From Oligoflexus sp. (GTDB lineage Bacteria > Bdellovibrionota_B > Oligoflexia > Oligoflexales > Oligoflexaceae), in assembly GCA_014378195.1 (NCBI GenBank), contig JACMOC010000008.1, forward strand, positions 124,001 through 188,000: a stretch of DNA of 64,000 bases, given 5' to 3'. A program made the translations under genes and the position numbers. Below the pieces are notes generated by a model. It ran no database searches, was not told where the DNA came from, and was given only the letters and a program-made list of their open reading frames with translations. Shown one piece after another: positions 52,793-61,700 of this stretch. How positions within the stretch are numbered: the first letter of the stretch is position 1; every line of letters begins with the position of its first letter.

Positions 52793-53029
52793 CTAATTTT
52801 TAACGTCTGCATTCGAACGCCTATTCCGAGCACTTTCGATCGCCTTTTTTAAATGATTGCGATCCATGTCTTGATAGTCTGATAAACCCAATGCTTTAGC
52901 CTGCGCATAAAGATCGGCTGTGCTCGATCCTGGAAAACGGTCGTCAGGAATTGCATCTTCCGGATGGAAGTTGCCGATATTTTTGACAAACGTTTTGCCA
53001 TTATCCTGCTCTATTGAGTTCTTACCCAT
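52793..53029 (-). CDS. Small Rho_N-like protein
   Basis: 78 residues from the ATG at 53029, with AAGGA eight bases upstream (an in-frame ATG at 53038 lacks the spacing). An N-terminal FVKNIGNFHPEDAIPDDRFPG segment and then a helix pair, TADLYAQAKALGLSDYQDMDRNHLKKAIESAR. The second part resembles the Rho_N/SAP-like fold (DLYxxAKxLGI...MxKxELxxAI) used in small nucleic-acid-binding proteins. Function unknown; domain match is by eye. Confidence 0.5.
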   Translation of the reverse strand: MGKNSIEQDNGKTFVKNIGNFHPEDAIPDDRFPGSSTADLYAQAKALGLSDYQDMDRNHLKKAIESARNRRSNADVKN

Positions 53030-53212
53030 AACAAGCATCCTTTTTTTAAAACGAAATTGAGTTATCGTCTCCGGTGAGGACCTTGCAATTTCAAGTCCAA
53101 CGGTTCAAATTTAACAAAATGTTTTATATAGCGGACGCTTTGCTGATTTTCTCAGAATTGATGGTAATGGCTCAAAAATGGAGGAAATCATGACGCAAAA
53201 AAAGATCCATAA

Positions 53213-53356
53213 GGGCGAATACCAATTGCCGCTGGTTTGCTTTATCCGGTGTTCGGCATCGTTCATAGTCCGATGATCGTGGCGGCAGCAATGAGCCTAA
53301 GTTGTGTTTCAGTTATCGGCAATGCCATACGGTTGCGTCCCTTGAAGATTGATTAA
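53213..53356 (+). pseudogene. C-terminal stub of a copper P-type ATPase (CopA-like)
   Basis: Read in the frame from about 53219, the sequence gives [44 protein letters not shown], then TAA at 53354-53356. This is the conserved end of P1B copper ATPases (IAAGVLYP.FG..LSPM.AAAAMSLSSVSV..NALRLR). In-frame stops block the upstream part, so the gene is a remnant of about 45 codons. Nearby ATG at 53190 (with GGAGG upstream) is in another frame and short. Confidence 0.78.
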
Positions 53357-53376
53357 AGCGAAAGACAAACGGGTCT

Positions 53377-54607
53377 TTACATATCCGGCGCTTTCCTTGT
53401 CAAAGCATAGGTATCTCGGGCAATCATGATCTCTTCATTCGTCGGAATTACAAGAATCTCCACTGGGCTTCCAAGCTTTGATACCAGACCTTCCTTGGCG
53501 ATTCCAAGGTTACTATTTGCGTCATAGTCAAGCTGGAGTCCGAGGTGGTCGAGACCACTCGCAATTTTTTCGCGAATTACGGCCGAATTTTCAGCGATTC
53601 CGCCGCAAAAGATCACGGCCTTGACAGGTCCGACTGCCGCTAGATAGGAACCTAGATATTTTCGCGCTCGGTAGCTAAATATATCGATAGCCAGTTGAGC
53701 TCGGCGATCCTGATTCTCTTTTACTTCTGCGAGCAGACTGCGCATATCACTCGTGATACCCGATATACCCAGCAGGCCCGAATTTTTATCGAGCATCGAT
53801 TGAACATCGGGGAACGTCATTCCTTGCTTGCTTGCTTGCTAGGATCTCAATGATGGATGGATCGATATCTCCGGACCGCGTCCCCATAACTAGACCTTCG
53901 GTTGGAGTCATCCCCATTGAGGTATCAATCGATTGGCCTTCGCGGATTGCACAGGCTGAGCAGCCATTACCAAGGTGAAAGATAATAATATTGCTTTCCT
54001 TTTCGGATACTCCTGTCAGATCTCTGTAGCGTTCGCTGACGAATCGAAAGGATGTGCCGTGGAACCCGTAGCGACGAATCTTATTGTGACTGTAGGTCGA
54101 ATAAGGGAGGGCATAGAGCCAAGCTATTTCGGGCATAGTCTAATGAAATGCAGTATCAAATACTGCAATCTGGGGAACGGATGGGCCAAGGAGGTTTTGC
54201 AGAGTCGTAATTCCCTTAATATTTGCAGGATTATGAAGGGGAGCGAGTTCGATGCAGTCGTCGAGGACTTCTAGGATTTCGGGTGTGATAAGAACGGAAT
54301 TTCTAAAATGTTCGCCTCCGTGGACCACCCTATGACCGACTCCATAAATATCGGACAAGCTTGTGAAGCCGACCATCCGATCCTGATTGCGCTTGAGAGC
54401 ATTTATTATAAATGCAAGAGCCTGGGAACTGTCTCGAAGGGGAGCTGACTGTTTGCTTCTTTTGGCATTGATAGTGAGCGATATAATGGCTTCGCCGCCT
54501 ATTCTTTCTACCTCCCCTGATGCCAATAGCTTTTCGCTATTGTCATCGATAGCTACAAGTTGGAATTTTAAAGAGGAGCTGCCGTTGTTTAAGACTAAGA
54601 TATTCAT
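53377..54607 (-). pseudogene. ackA: Acetate kinase, disrupted by an in-frame TAG and a frameshift
   Basis: Acetate kinase interconverts acetyl phosphate/ADP and acetate/ATP. Segments in order: MNILVLNNGSSSLKFQ, GHRVVHGGE, LAPLHNPAN, FDTAFH, then TAG at 54142-54140, [52 protein letters not shown]. Here the frame breaks at four tandem TTGC copies (53824-53839), and the rest (GLLGISGITSDMRSL, IFCGGIAENSAVIREKI) is in another frame. Removing one 4-base unit and reading the TAG as Gln (CAG by one base change) restores a 408-residue enzyme of normal length. Two independent lesions argue for a pseudogene; sequencing error cannot be excluded. Confidence 0.88.
53824..53839 (-). repeat. Tetranucleotide repeat (TTGC)x4 at the ackA frameshift
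   Basis: Four tandem TTGC units on the plus strand (GCAA on the coding strand). One unit fewer restores the acetate kinase reading frame exactly. Confidence 0.85.
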
Positions 54608-54952
54608 TTTGATCTTTCTCATTATGTTTGACGAATTTATTGACTGGGGAAGACTCTTTGAATCTTCTTTTCAAAGTAACCCCCCTGAGAAATGTATCCA
54701 TACAATGCTGACGACTGGCTCTATTTAGAGAACAAACGACTGATCATCACAACACCCCGTTACTTTCTCCTACGACGCCAGTGGTACTCAAATGAACTCT
54801 CAGCGCTCCCAATTATCCTATAGCGGATGTGTAGTTGAAGTGGTTCTTATATTGCAGACCTTTCCATTCTCTTTCCAAACGTAAAAGATTCGCCTTCTCT
54901 CCGGAATGTAATATCAGGTCTTTTTGCCAACCGATTGACAAAGGAAAATAAT
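54608..54952. other. Intergenic stretch between ackA and the HAD gene
   Basis: About 345 bases without a recognisable gene. It must hold the divergent promoters. No inverted repeat or box was convincing. Confidence 0.35.
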
Positions 54953-55633
54953 ATGGAACACCCGAATGCAGTATCCTGCGTTTTTCTTGATATTGGTGGC
55001 GTCCTCTTGAGCGATGGCTGGGGCCATGAGTCTCGCCATTTAGCGACAAAAACCTTTAACTTAGATCAGAAAGAATTTGAACATCGACACTCACAAGCGT
55101 TCGATACTCATCAGCTCGGCAATATGACACTAGAGGCCTACCTTGATCTAGTAGTGTTTTATAGGCCACGAAGTTTTACTCATTTGCAGTTCCGGGACTT
55201 TATGTTTGCTCAGTCCACACCCAATCCCTTGATGATTAAACACTTTCAAGGCCTAAAGAAAAAGTTCGGACTAAAAATTTTCGTGGTCAGCAACGAAGGT
55301 CGTGAATTAAATGCTTATCGTCTGGCAAAATTTGAACTGAATAGTTTTGTCGATACTTATGTTTCGTCTTGTTATGTGCACATAAACAAACCCAACCGGA
55401 GCATTTTTCAGCTCGCACTCGATTTGTCTCAGGTCGCGGTCGATCAAATCGTTTACGTTGAGAACACCGCAATGTATGTGGAGATTGCGAGGACTATGGG
55501 TATTAAAAGTATTCTCCACAATAACTATACCGAAACTTGCCGCGAGCTGGCTCTCTTTGGTTTGAGTCTGAACGAAGGCGATAATCAAGGTTTAAACAGC
55601 CGCCGCTGGTCGAGCCCAGCCCAAACTTTATAA
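54953..55633 (+). CDS. HAD-IA family hydrolase
   Basis: 226 residues from the ATG at 54953 (AAAGGA upstream). HAD motifs: LDIGGVLLSDG (nucleophile Asp13), FVVSNEGREL (motif II), HINKPNRSIFQLAL (motif III lysine) and IVYVENTAMYVEIARTMG (motif IV). Motif I has Gly where many HADs have the second Asp (DxGGVL), as in several HAD-IA phosphatases; motif IV has VENT where VDD is usual, so catalysis may be weak. It leads the plus-strand cluster xfp-aldolase-SHOCT-glucan synthase, 53 bases before xfp. Confidence 0.78.
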   Translation: MEHPNAVSCVFLDIGGVLLSDGWGHESRHLATKTFNLDQKEFEHRHSQAFDTHQLGNMTLEAYLDLVVFYRPRSFTHLQFRDFMFAQSTPNPLMIKHFQGLKKKFGLKIFVVSNEGRELNAYRLAKFELNSFVDTYVSSCYVHINKPNRSIFQLALDLSQVAVDQIVYVENTAMYVEIARTMGIKSILHNNYTETCRELALFGLSLNEGDNQGLNSRRWSSPAQTL

Positions 55634-55686
55634 GGAGCACATTAAATCAGGATTTTCGAATCGAATCATAGAGAAGGTTTATTGTC

Positions 55687-57078
55687 ATGACGAATACGCT
55701 CTCTCCCGATCTTTTGACAAAAATCGACGCTTACTGGCGTGCAGCCAACTATCTCTCTGTTGGTCAAATATATCTCTACGCGAATCCGCACGCTAATGGT
55801 GGCAAGCTCCTGCGTGACTTGCACATGCCTGACTTTCGAGAGTACGCAACGAAGTCAGGAAAAAGAGGGCAGCTCGGTAAGGGTGATACTCATGTGCTCG
55901 GGCCCTTCCTTCGTGATGTCGTAAAGCTTAATGCGAAAGACCGAAATTTCCGAATCTTTGGTCCTGATGAAACGCTATCCAATGGCCTCGAGGCTGTATT
56001 TGAAAGTACCGACCGTCAATGGGATGCCCCAACCCAAGCTTATGATGAGTTTCTCGCACCGACTGGTGGTGTTGTCGAAATGTTGAGTGAGCATCAGTGT
56101 GAAGGATGGCTTGAGGGCTACCTGTTGACCGGGCGGCACGGCCTTTTCAATTCCTATGAAGCCTTTATCCATATTGTGGACTCGATGTTCAATCAACACG
56201 CGAAGTGGTTGAAAGTCTCAGCAGAGCTGTCCTGGCGACGAAAAATAGCATCGCTTAATTATCTTTTAGCGTCCCATGTCTGGCGCCAAGACCACAATGG
56301 TTTTACTCATCAAGATCCAGGTTTTATAGACCATGTGGTAAATAAGAAGGCGAGTATTGTTCGAGTCTATCTCCCGCCCGATGCGAATTGTTTGCTTTCT
56401 GTTATGGACCATTGTTTGCGAAGTTGTCATTACGTGAACGTCGTAATCGCGGGTAAACACCCAGCTCCTCAGTGGTTGACCATGGAAGAAGCGCTTACCC
56501 ATTGCCAAGAAGGTATTGGCATCTGGCAATGGGCTAGCAACGATCATGATCAGTCCCCCGATCTTGTCATGGTGTGTTGCGGCGATGTCCCTACTCTAGA
56601 AACTCTTGCAGCTGTATCGATCATGAGAGAGCATTTGCCTGAACTTAAGATCCGAGTAGTCAATGTCGTGGACCTCATGAAACTCCAATCCTCTGACAAA
56701 CATCCTCATGGATTGAATGACACCGATTTCGATTTGATGTTCACTAAAGATCGCCCCGTGATCTTCGCGTTCCATTCTTATCCGGGTTTGGTTCATAAAT
56801 TGACTTATAGCCGAACCAATCACAATAATTTCCATGTTCACGGGTATAAGGAAGAAGGAACGGTCACAACACCTTTTGATATGACTGTCCTTAATGAGAT
56901 CGATCGTTTTCATCTGGTTATAAATGCCGTCGATCGTTTGGGTTCGATAGCTGGTGAGAAAGGCGTCTATCTCAAACAGCAGCTTCAGGACAAGCTCATT
57001 AAACATAAACAGTATATCAAGCTTATGGGGCAGGATCTTCCCGAAATCAGGGAATGGGTCTGGAGTCAATCGATATGA
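55687..57078 (+). CDS. xfp: Phosphoketolase with internal deletion of the ThDP-binding half
   Basis: Phosphoketolase splits xylulose-5-P or fructose-6-P into acetyl phosphate plus an aldose phosphate. The open frame is 463 residues; the family is about 790-800. Residues 1-31 match the true N-terminus ([19 protein letters not shown]). At about residue 32 it jumps to [19 protein letters not shown], which in full-length enzymes lies near residue 400, and then continues normally to the end ([45 protein letters not shown], [14 protein letters not shown]). About 350 residues including the GDGE thiamine diphosphate/Mg site are missing, in frame. It cannot be catalytic alone. It overlaps the aldolase gene by ATGA. 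Confidence 0.88.
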   Translation: MTNTLSPDLLTKIDAYWRAANYLSVGQIYLYANPHANGGKLLRDLHMPDFREYATKSGKRGQLGKGDTHVLGPFLRDVVKLNAKDRNFRIFGPDETLSNGLEAVFESTDRQWDAPTQAYDEFLAPTGGVVEMLSEHQCEGWLEGYLLTGRHGLFNSYEAFIHIVDSMFNQHAKWLKVSAELSWRRKIASLNYLLASHVWRQDHNGFTHQDPGFIDHVVNKKASIVRVYLPPDANCLLSVMDHCLRSCHYVNVVIAGKHPAPQWLTMEEALTHCQEGIGIWQWASNDHDQSPDLVMVCCGDVPTLETLAAVSIMREHLPELKIRVVNVVDLMKLQSSDKHPHGLNDTDFDLMFTKDRPVIFAFHSYPGLVHKLTYSRTNHNNFHVHGYKEEGTVTTPFDMTVLNEIDRFHLVINAVDRLGSIAGEKGVYLKQQLQDKLIKHKQYIKLMGQDLPEIREWVWSQSI

Positions 57079-58088
57079 ATGCTCAAGAATTACTTGGTAC
57101 AGTAAAGGCTTTGATGGCGGGCGACAAAGGCCTGGTGGCTATGGATGAAAGCAATTCGACTTGTAATGCACGCTTCAAGACGTACGGAATTGCTCAAACG
57201 GAAGAAAACCGCAGGGCCTACAGAGAATTGATCATATCTACTCCTGAACTTTCACAATATATCAGTGGAGCCATACTTTACGACGAGACCATTCGCCAAA
57301 AAACCGAACGCGGAGTTCCGATCGCGAATGCCCTTATTGCGTCTGGAATTGTTCCCGGCATCAAGGTCGAAACGGGCGCAAAGGAAATGGCTGGGCACGC
57401 TGGCGAAAAAGTAACAGAGGGTTTGGACAATCTGCGCAACCGTTTAGGGGAATACTCAGAAATGGGAGCCCGTTTTGTGAAATGGCGAATGGTTACATTA
57501 ATAGGTAAAAATATGCCCTCTCGAGCATGCATTGAGGCTAACGCTTCGTCATTGGCGCGCTAGGCGATACTTTGTCAAGAGGCCGGCCTCGTTCCTATTG
57601 TGGAAGCCGAGGTCCTCATGGACGGAGACCATAGTTTAGAACGGTCTTTAGAGATTACAGAAATGGTTCTACAGGAAGTATTTCATCAGCTCCATCTCCA
57701 AGGGACTTTTCTGGAAGGCCTTATTCTAAAACCAAATATGATAGCACCGGGATTGAGTTGTCCTCAGGAAAATTCTGCATCTGACGGCGCGGATGCAACG
57801 ATGAAATGCCTGCTTCGATCTGTGCCAGCAGCAGTTGGCGGCATTGCTTTCCTGTCAGGTGGACAACCGGCTGAACTGGCTTCCGTTCGGCTCAACGCAA
57901 TCAGTCTAGTCCATAATAAACGACAGGTTTGGCCGCTAACGTTCTCATTTTTCAGAGCTCTTCAGTTAGAAGCGCTTGCGATATGGAGCGGTGACCCGCA
58001 GAAAGTTGGGAAAGCTCAGGGCAATCTGCGTCATTTTGCTAAGCAAAATTCTGCTGCACGTCGAGGCGCGTTAAGAGTTGCTCTGTAG
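57075..58088 (+). pseudogene. Class I fructose-bisphosphate aldolase with in-frame TAG
   Basis: The frame from ATG 57075 reads LMAGDKGLVAMDESNSTCNARF, SGAILYDETIRQKTERGVP, GARFVKWRMVTLIG, PSRACIEANASSLAR, then TAG at 57561-57563, and without any shift ILCQEAGLVPIVEAEVLMDGDHS, EGLILKPNMIAPG (Schiff-base Lys region), GIAFLSGGQPAELASVRLNA, ending at 58088. Total 337 codons, the normal class I size. In relatives the TAG position is Tyr (ARYA), so one base change explains it. The gene would make a 162-residue fragment unless TAG is read through. Starts on the stop of xfp (ATGA). Confidence 0.87.
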
Positions 58089-58150
58089 AGTGGCCCGCAT
58101 AATGCATAGGCTAAATTAGTTTTAACATTTACTAATTGACGGAGAGAGTC

Positions 58151-58435
58151 ATGTTCTTCTCAGACGCTGGTTATTACGGAATGCATTATTCCTGGTGGTT
58201 TTTTTGGATCATTGTTTGGTTCGCTTATTTTGCTTTTTTAACTCCCGTTCGCCGCGGTCATTGGAAACGAATCAATGTAAATCCCCTGGATCTTCTGCAA
58301 CAAAGACTCGCTACCGGCGAAATCAAAGAGGAGGAATACAATAGACTCAAAATGGTAATTGAGCGGGACAGGCAACGAGATTTTGATGAAAAAAACTCTT
58401 CGCATTCTGTCACGAATAAATTTAGGCGCGTATAA
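58151..58435 (+). CDS. Small membrane protein with SHOCT domain
   Basis: 94 residues from the ATG at 58151 with GGAGAG upstream. One membrane helix at about 12-34 (YSWWFFWIIVWFAYFAFL) and a C-terminal SHOCT motif, NPLDLLQQRLATGEIKEEEYNRLKMVI, a short helix pair common at the ends of small bacterial membrane proteins. Function unknown. It follows the aldolase by about 60 bases and is followed by a 102-residue gene. Confidence 0.8.
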   Translation: MFFSDAGYYGMHYSWWFFWIIVWFAYFAFLTPVRRGHWKRINVNPLDLLQQRLATGEIKEEEYNRLKMVIERDRQRDFDEKNSSHSVTNKFRRV

Positions 58436-58453
58436 GTGATAGGAGCTAGAGAC

Positions 58454-58762
58454 ATGAAGGTGAAAAAACGTATGGAAAGCCTTGATTTACAGGAAATTCG
58501 TGTGGCGGGCCGTGTAGGGAGCCAGTCGAATATATCTCATCGTTTGAGTGTGGCTGACGAGGTGCCAGACCCTCAAGGGGTTATAGCAATTTATCACCGC
58601 TTGCTCAAACTGAGGGATGTTGATGAAAGCGAATTGTCAAAAGCGATATGCTACAGCCTCAAACTTCACGGCAAGACGTTTTATGGAGATGCATCGAAAA
58701 ACCGATCCAACTCCGATGCTGCTACAGAAAATAGAGTTTCTTTAAGGCAAGTGAAGTTATGA
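58454..58762 (+). CDS. Small protein of unknown function
   Basis: 102 residues from ATG 58454 (AGGAG eight bases upstream; the frame extends to 58436). Helical and polar: DLQEIRVAGRVGSQSNISHRLSVADEVP, DPQGVIAIYHRLLKLRDVDESELSKAICYSLKLHG. No membrane segment. Its stop overlaps the start of the giant glucan synthase gene by ATGA, suggesting translational coupling. Confidence 0.6.
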   Translation: MKVKKRMESLDLQEIRVAGRVGSQSNISHRLSVADEVPDPQGVIAIYHRLLKLRDVDESELSKAICYSLKLHGKTFYGDASKNRSNSDAATENRVSLRQVKL

Positions 58763-61700
58763 TTGACGTAAATAACGCGTCTTCTCTGTATACCTTGCGT
58801 CAATTGGAACAACTAGGGCAAGTTTTGGCTGTTCGACATAAGATCTGTTCTAAAGTGAAAATAAATTTCCTGCTGAATCGTCTAAAACAAAATGAAGATG
58901 TGCTGCGGACGACCTATAAGCTTGTTATCAATGCGCTGCGAGAGGGGCAAAAGACGACGCCTGCTGCCGAATGGCTTCTCGACAATTTTCATCTGATTGA
59001 AGAACAAATCCGTACTTCGAAATTACACCTTCCCCGAAGGTTTTGTCGGGAACTGCCGGTAGTGGACGATCCAAAGTGGAAGCTTCAGGCTCGAATTTAC
59101 CTCATCGCGCGCGAGTTAATAAATCATACCGACGGGCATTTGGATTGCGAGGGTGCCTACCGCATTTTGCAGGCCTATCAGAAGCAAACGCCTTTGCGGC
59201 TCGGAGAACTATGGGCTTTTCCCATCATGCTTCGTTTGGGACTCATTGATACTTTGCGGCATATTGCTGAATCTATTGCGACCAGTTATGTCGACCAGAG
59301 CAATGCCAAATTCTGGGCTGAGCGCATGATCATGCCCATTATTGAAGAGCCCCAGAAGTTAATTACGACAATTGCGCAGATGGCGCAATCTGAACCACGA
59401 ATGTCGAGTGCTTTCGTTTCGGAATTCTCGCGTAGGATACAGGCCAGCTGCTATTCGCCTACTTTGCCACTGACATGGATTGAGGAGCAGGTTGTTGGCC
59501 AAGGGCTGACCCTTGAAAGCCACCAAAACCTAGCGAGCCAGGATCAAGCGCACGATCAAGTATCGATGAGCAACTGTATCGCGAGTCTAAGATTTCTCAG
59601 TGATACCGACTGGCGTGATTTTGTCGAAAAAATGAGCGGAGTCGAGGCGGTTCTGAAGAAAGACCCAAGTCAATATTATTCAAAAATGGATTTTGCCACG
59701 CGAGATTCTTATCGGCATGTTATCGAGTACATCGCCCGTCATAGTCAGCATGACGAACTTACTGTCGCGAATGCCGCAATGACTATGGCCCAAGAATCAC
59801 CGGATGGCGAAGACCAACCCGCAAGTATGAAGCACATTGGTGAATATTTGGTTGGTCAGTCTCGCCATATCTTGGAAAGGAAAATGCACGTCAAGCCTAA
59901 GATCAGCGACCGAATTCGTCGAGGCATACTGGCTTTTCCGCTTAGCTCATATTTTGTCATCTTAGTTTGCCTCGCTGCGGCTCTACTCTATTACCCAGTT
60001 CAGATTTTAAATAAAAACGGATCAAATTTCGGTTTCGTAGCGGGATTAGCTCTCCTTTTGACTTTTCCGGCAATTCAATGCGCTCTATCAATAGTCAATT
60101 GGATGACCGTTTTGATACTGAAACCAAAAGCTTGGTCGAGAATGGACTTCACAAAGGGTGTTTCCCCTTCAGCGCGCACGATGGTTGTCGTTCCGTGCAT
60201 GCTTACGGGTATTCGGACTATCGAAAAACTGATTGAGAATCTTGAGATTCGCTATCTGGGGAATCGTGATGACAATATATTATTTGGTCTCCTCACCGAT
60301 TTCGGAGATTCTGAAGTCGAAGTCGAAGATACCGACAGCCAATTCATCGGAGTGGCCTTAAAGGGTATTCGCTCCTTAAATGATAAGTATTCACGCTCAG
60401 AAGACCGGCAGCCGTTCTACCTTTTTCATCGATCGAGACGGTGGAACCCTGGTGAGAACATGTGGATGGGGTATGAGAGGAAAAGAGGTAAGCTCTCTCA
60501 ACTTAATAATTATCTTCGTGCTCTGGATCTCAGTCCATTCTCATCGGTCGAAGGTAATACAGAAAATTTGTATGATATCAGGTATGTACTCACTCTCGAT
60601 GCGGATTCAACCCTTCCCAGAGAGACAGCCCGAACCTTAATCGCGACGATGGCTCATCCTCTCAATCAACCTCAAATCGACAAAACCACACGTGTCGTTA
60701 AAGAAGGGTATGCGATTTTACAACCGCGCATTACCATTCATCTTAAAGATAAGTCATCGAGTCATTTCACTCGACTTTTAAGCGACGATTTTGGCATTGA
60801 TCCTTACACGAAATCTGTATCAGACATATATCAGGATCTTTTTCATGAAGGATCATACATAGGGAAGGGCATCTACGATTTAGACGCGTTCCAGGAAACA
60901 TTGGATGCGCGTTTTCCTGAAAATAGGATCCTGAGTCACGATCTCATTGAGGGCGGATTCGCTCGGTCTGGGCTCGTGAGTGATGTGCAGTTAGTCGAAG
61001 AGTTTCCCAGTAGCTATTCCTTGGACGCGAGTCGACGGCATCGTTGGATGCGAGGAGACTGGCAAATTGCATCGTGGATCTTGCCAATGATCCCGAATGG
61101 CAATGGCTTAAAGGTCACGAATCCGCTCTCGCTGCTCTCTCGCTGGAAGATATCGGATAACCTCAGGCGAAGCGTGACCCCGATCGCTACTATTGTCTTC
61201 CTTCTATCCATATGGAAGTTTGCCCCTGAATTAAGCGCAAGCATGACTTTTGCACTGCTTATATACTTAGTGCTTCCTCCGGTGCTCAATGCATTAAATA
61301 TTCAATCTCGTTATTCGGCATCAATCTCTGTCCGCCAGATGTTTCGCGATGAGATGCACTCCATAGGTCGAGCCATTTCTCTATCGATCCTCCATATTTC
61401 GTTTTTGCCCTACGATGCTTTTCTTGCCACCGACGCGACTGTTCGAGCCCTTTATCGACTTCTGATCAGCAAACGAAAATTACTTGAGTGGCAAAATTCA
61501 TCCGACGCCGGTGCCTCCTCGCCTCAAACGTTTACTGATTATTCAAGATTAATGTGGATCGCGCCTTTGGTTTCTATCTTTGGATTTGGAATTGTGTTTG
61601 CAGAGCCAATGAGTAGCAGTCTGTTCGTAATTGCGCCCGTTCTCGGCTTATGGTTGTTAGCGCCTCCTTTAGCATGGTGGATAAGCCGACCTTTGCACCA

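Noticed and set aside
53377..54142. Acetate kinase as two or three separate small genes
   Set aside because: The pieces line up in order with one enzyme; the breaks are one TAG and one four-base shift.
57054..57563. A 169-residue independent aldolase-like gene
   Set aside because: The downstream half continues in the same frame after TAG, so it is one gene with a nonsense codon.
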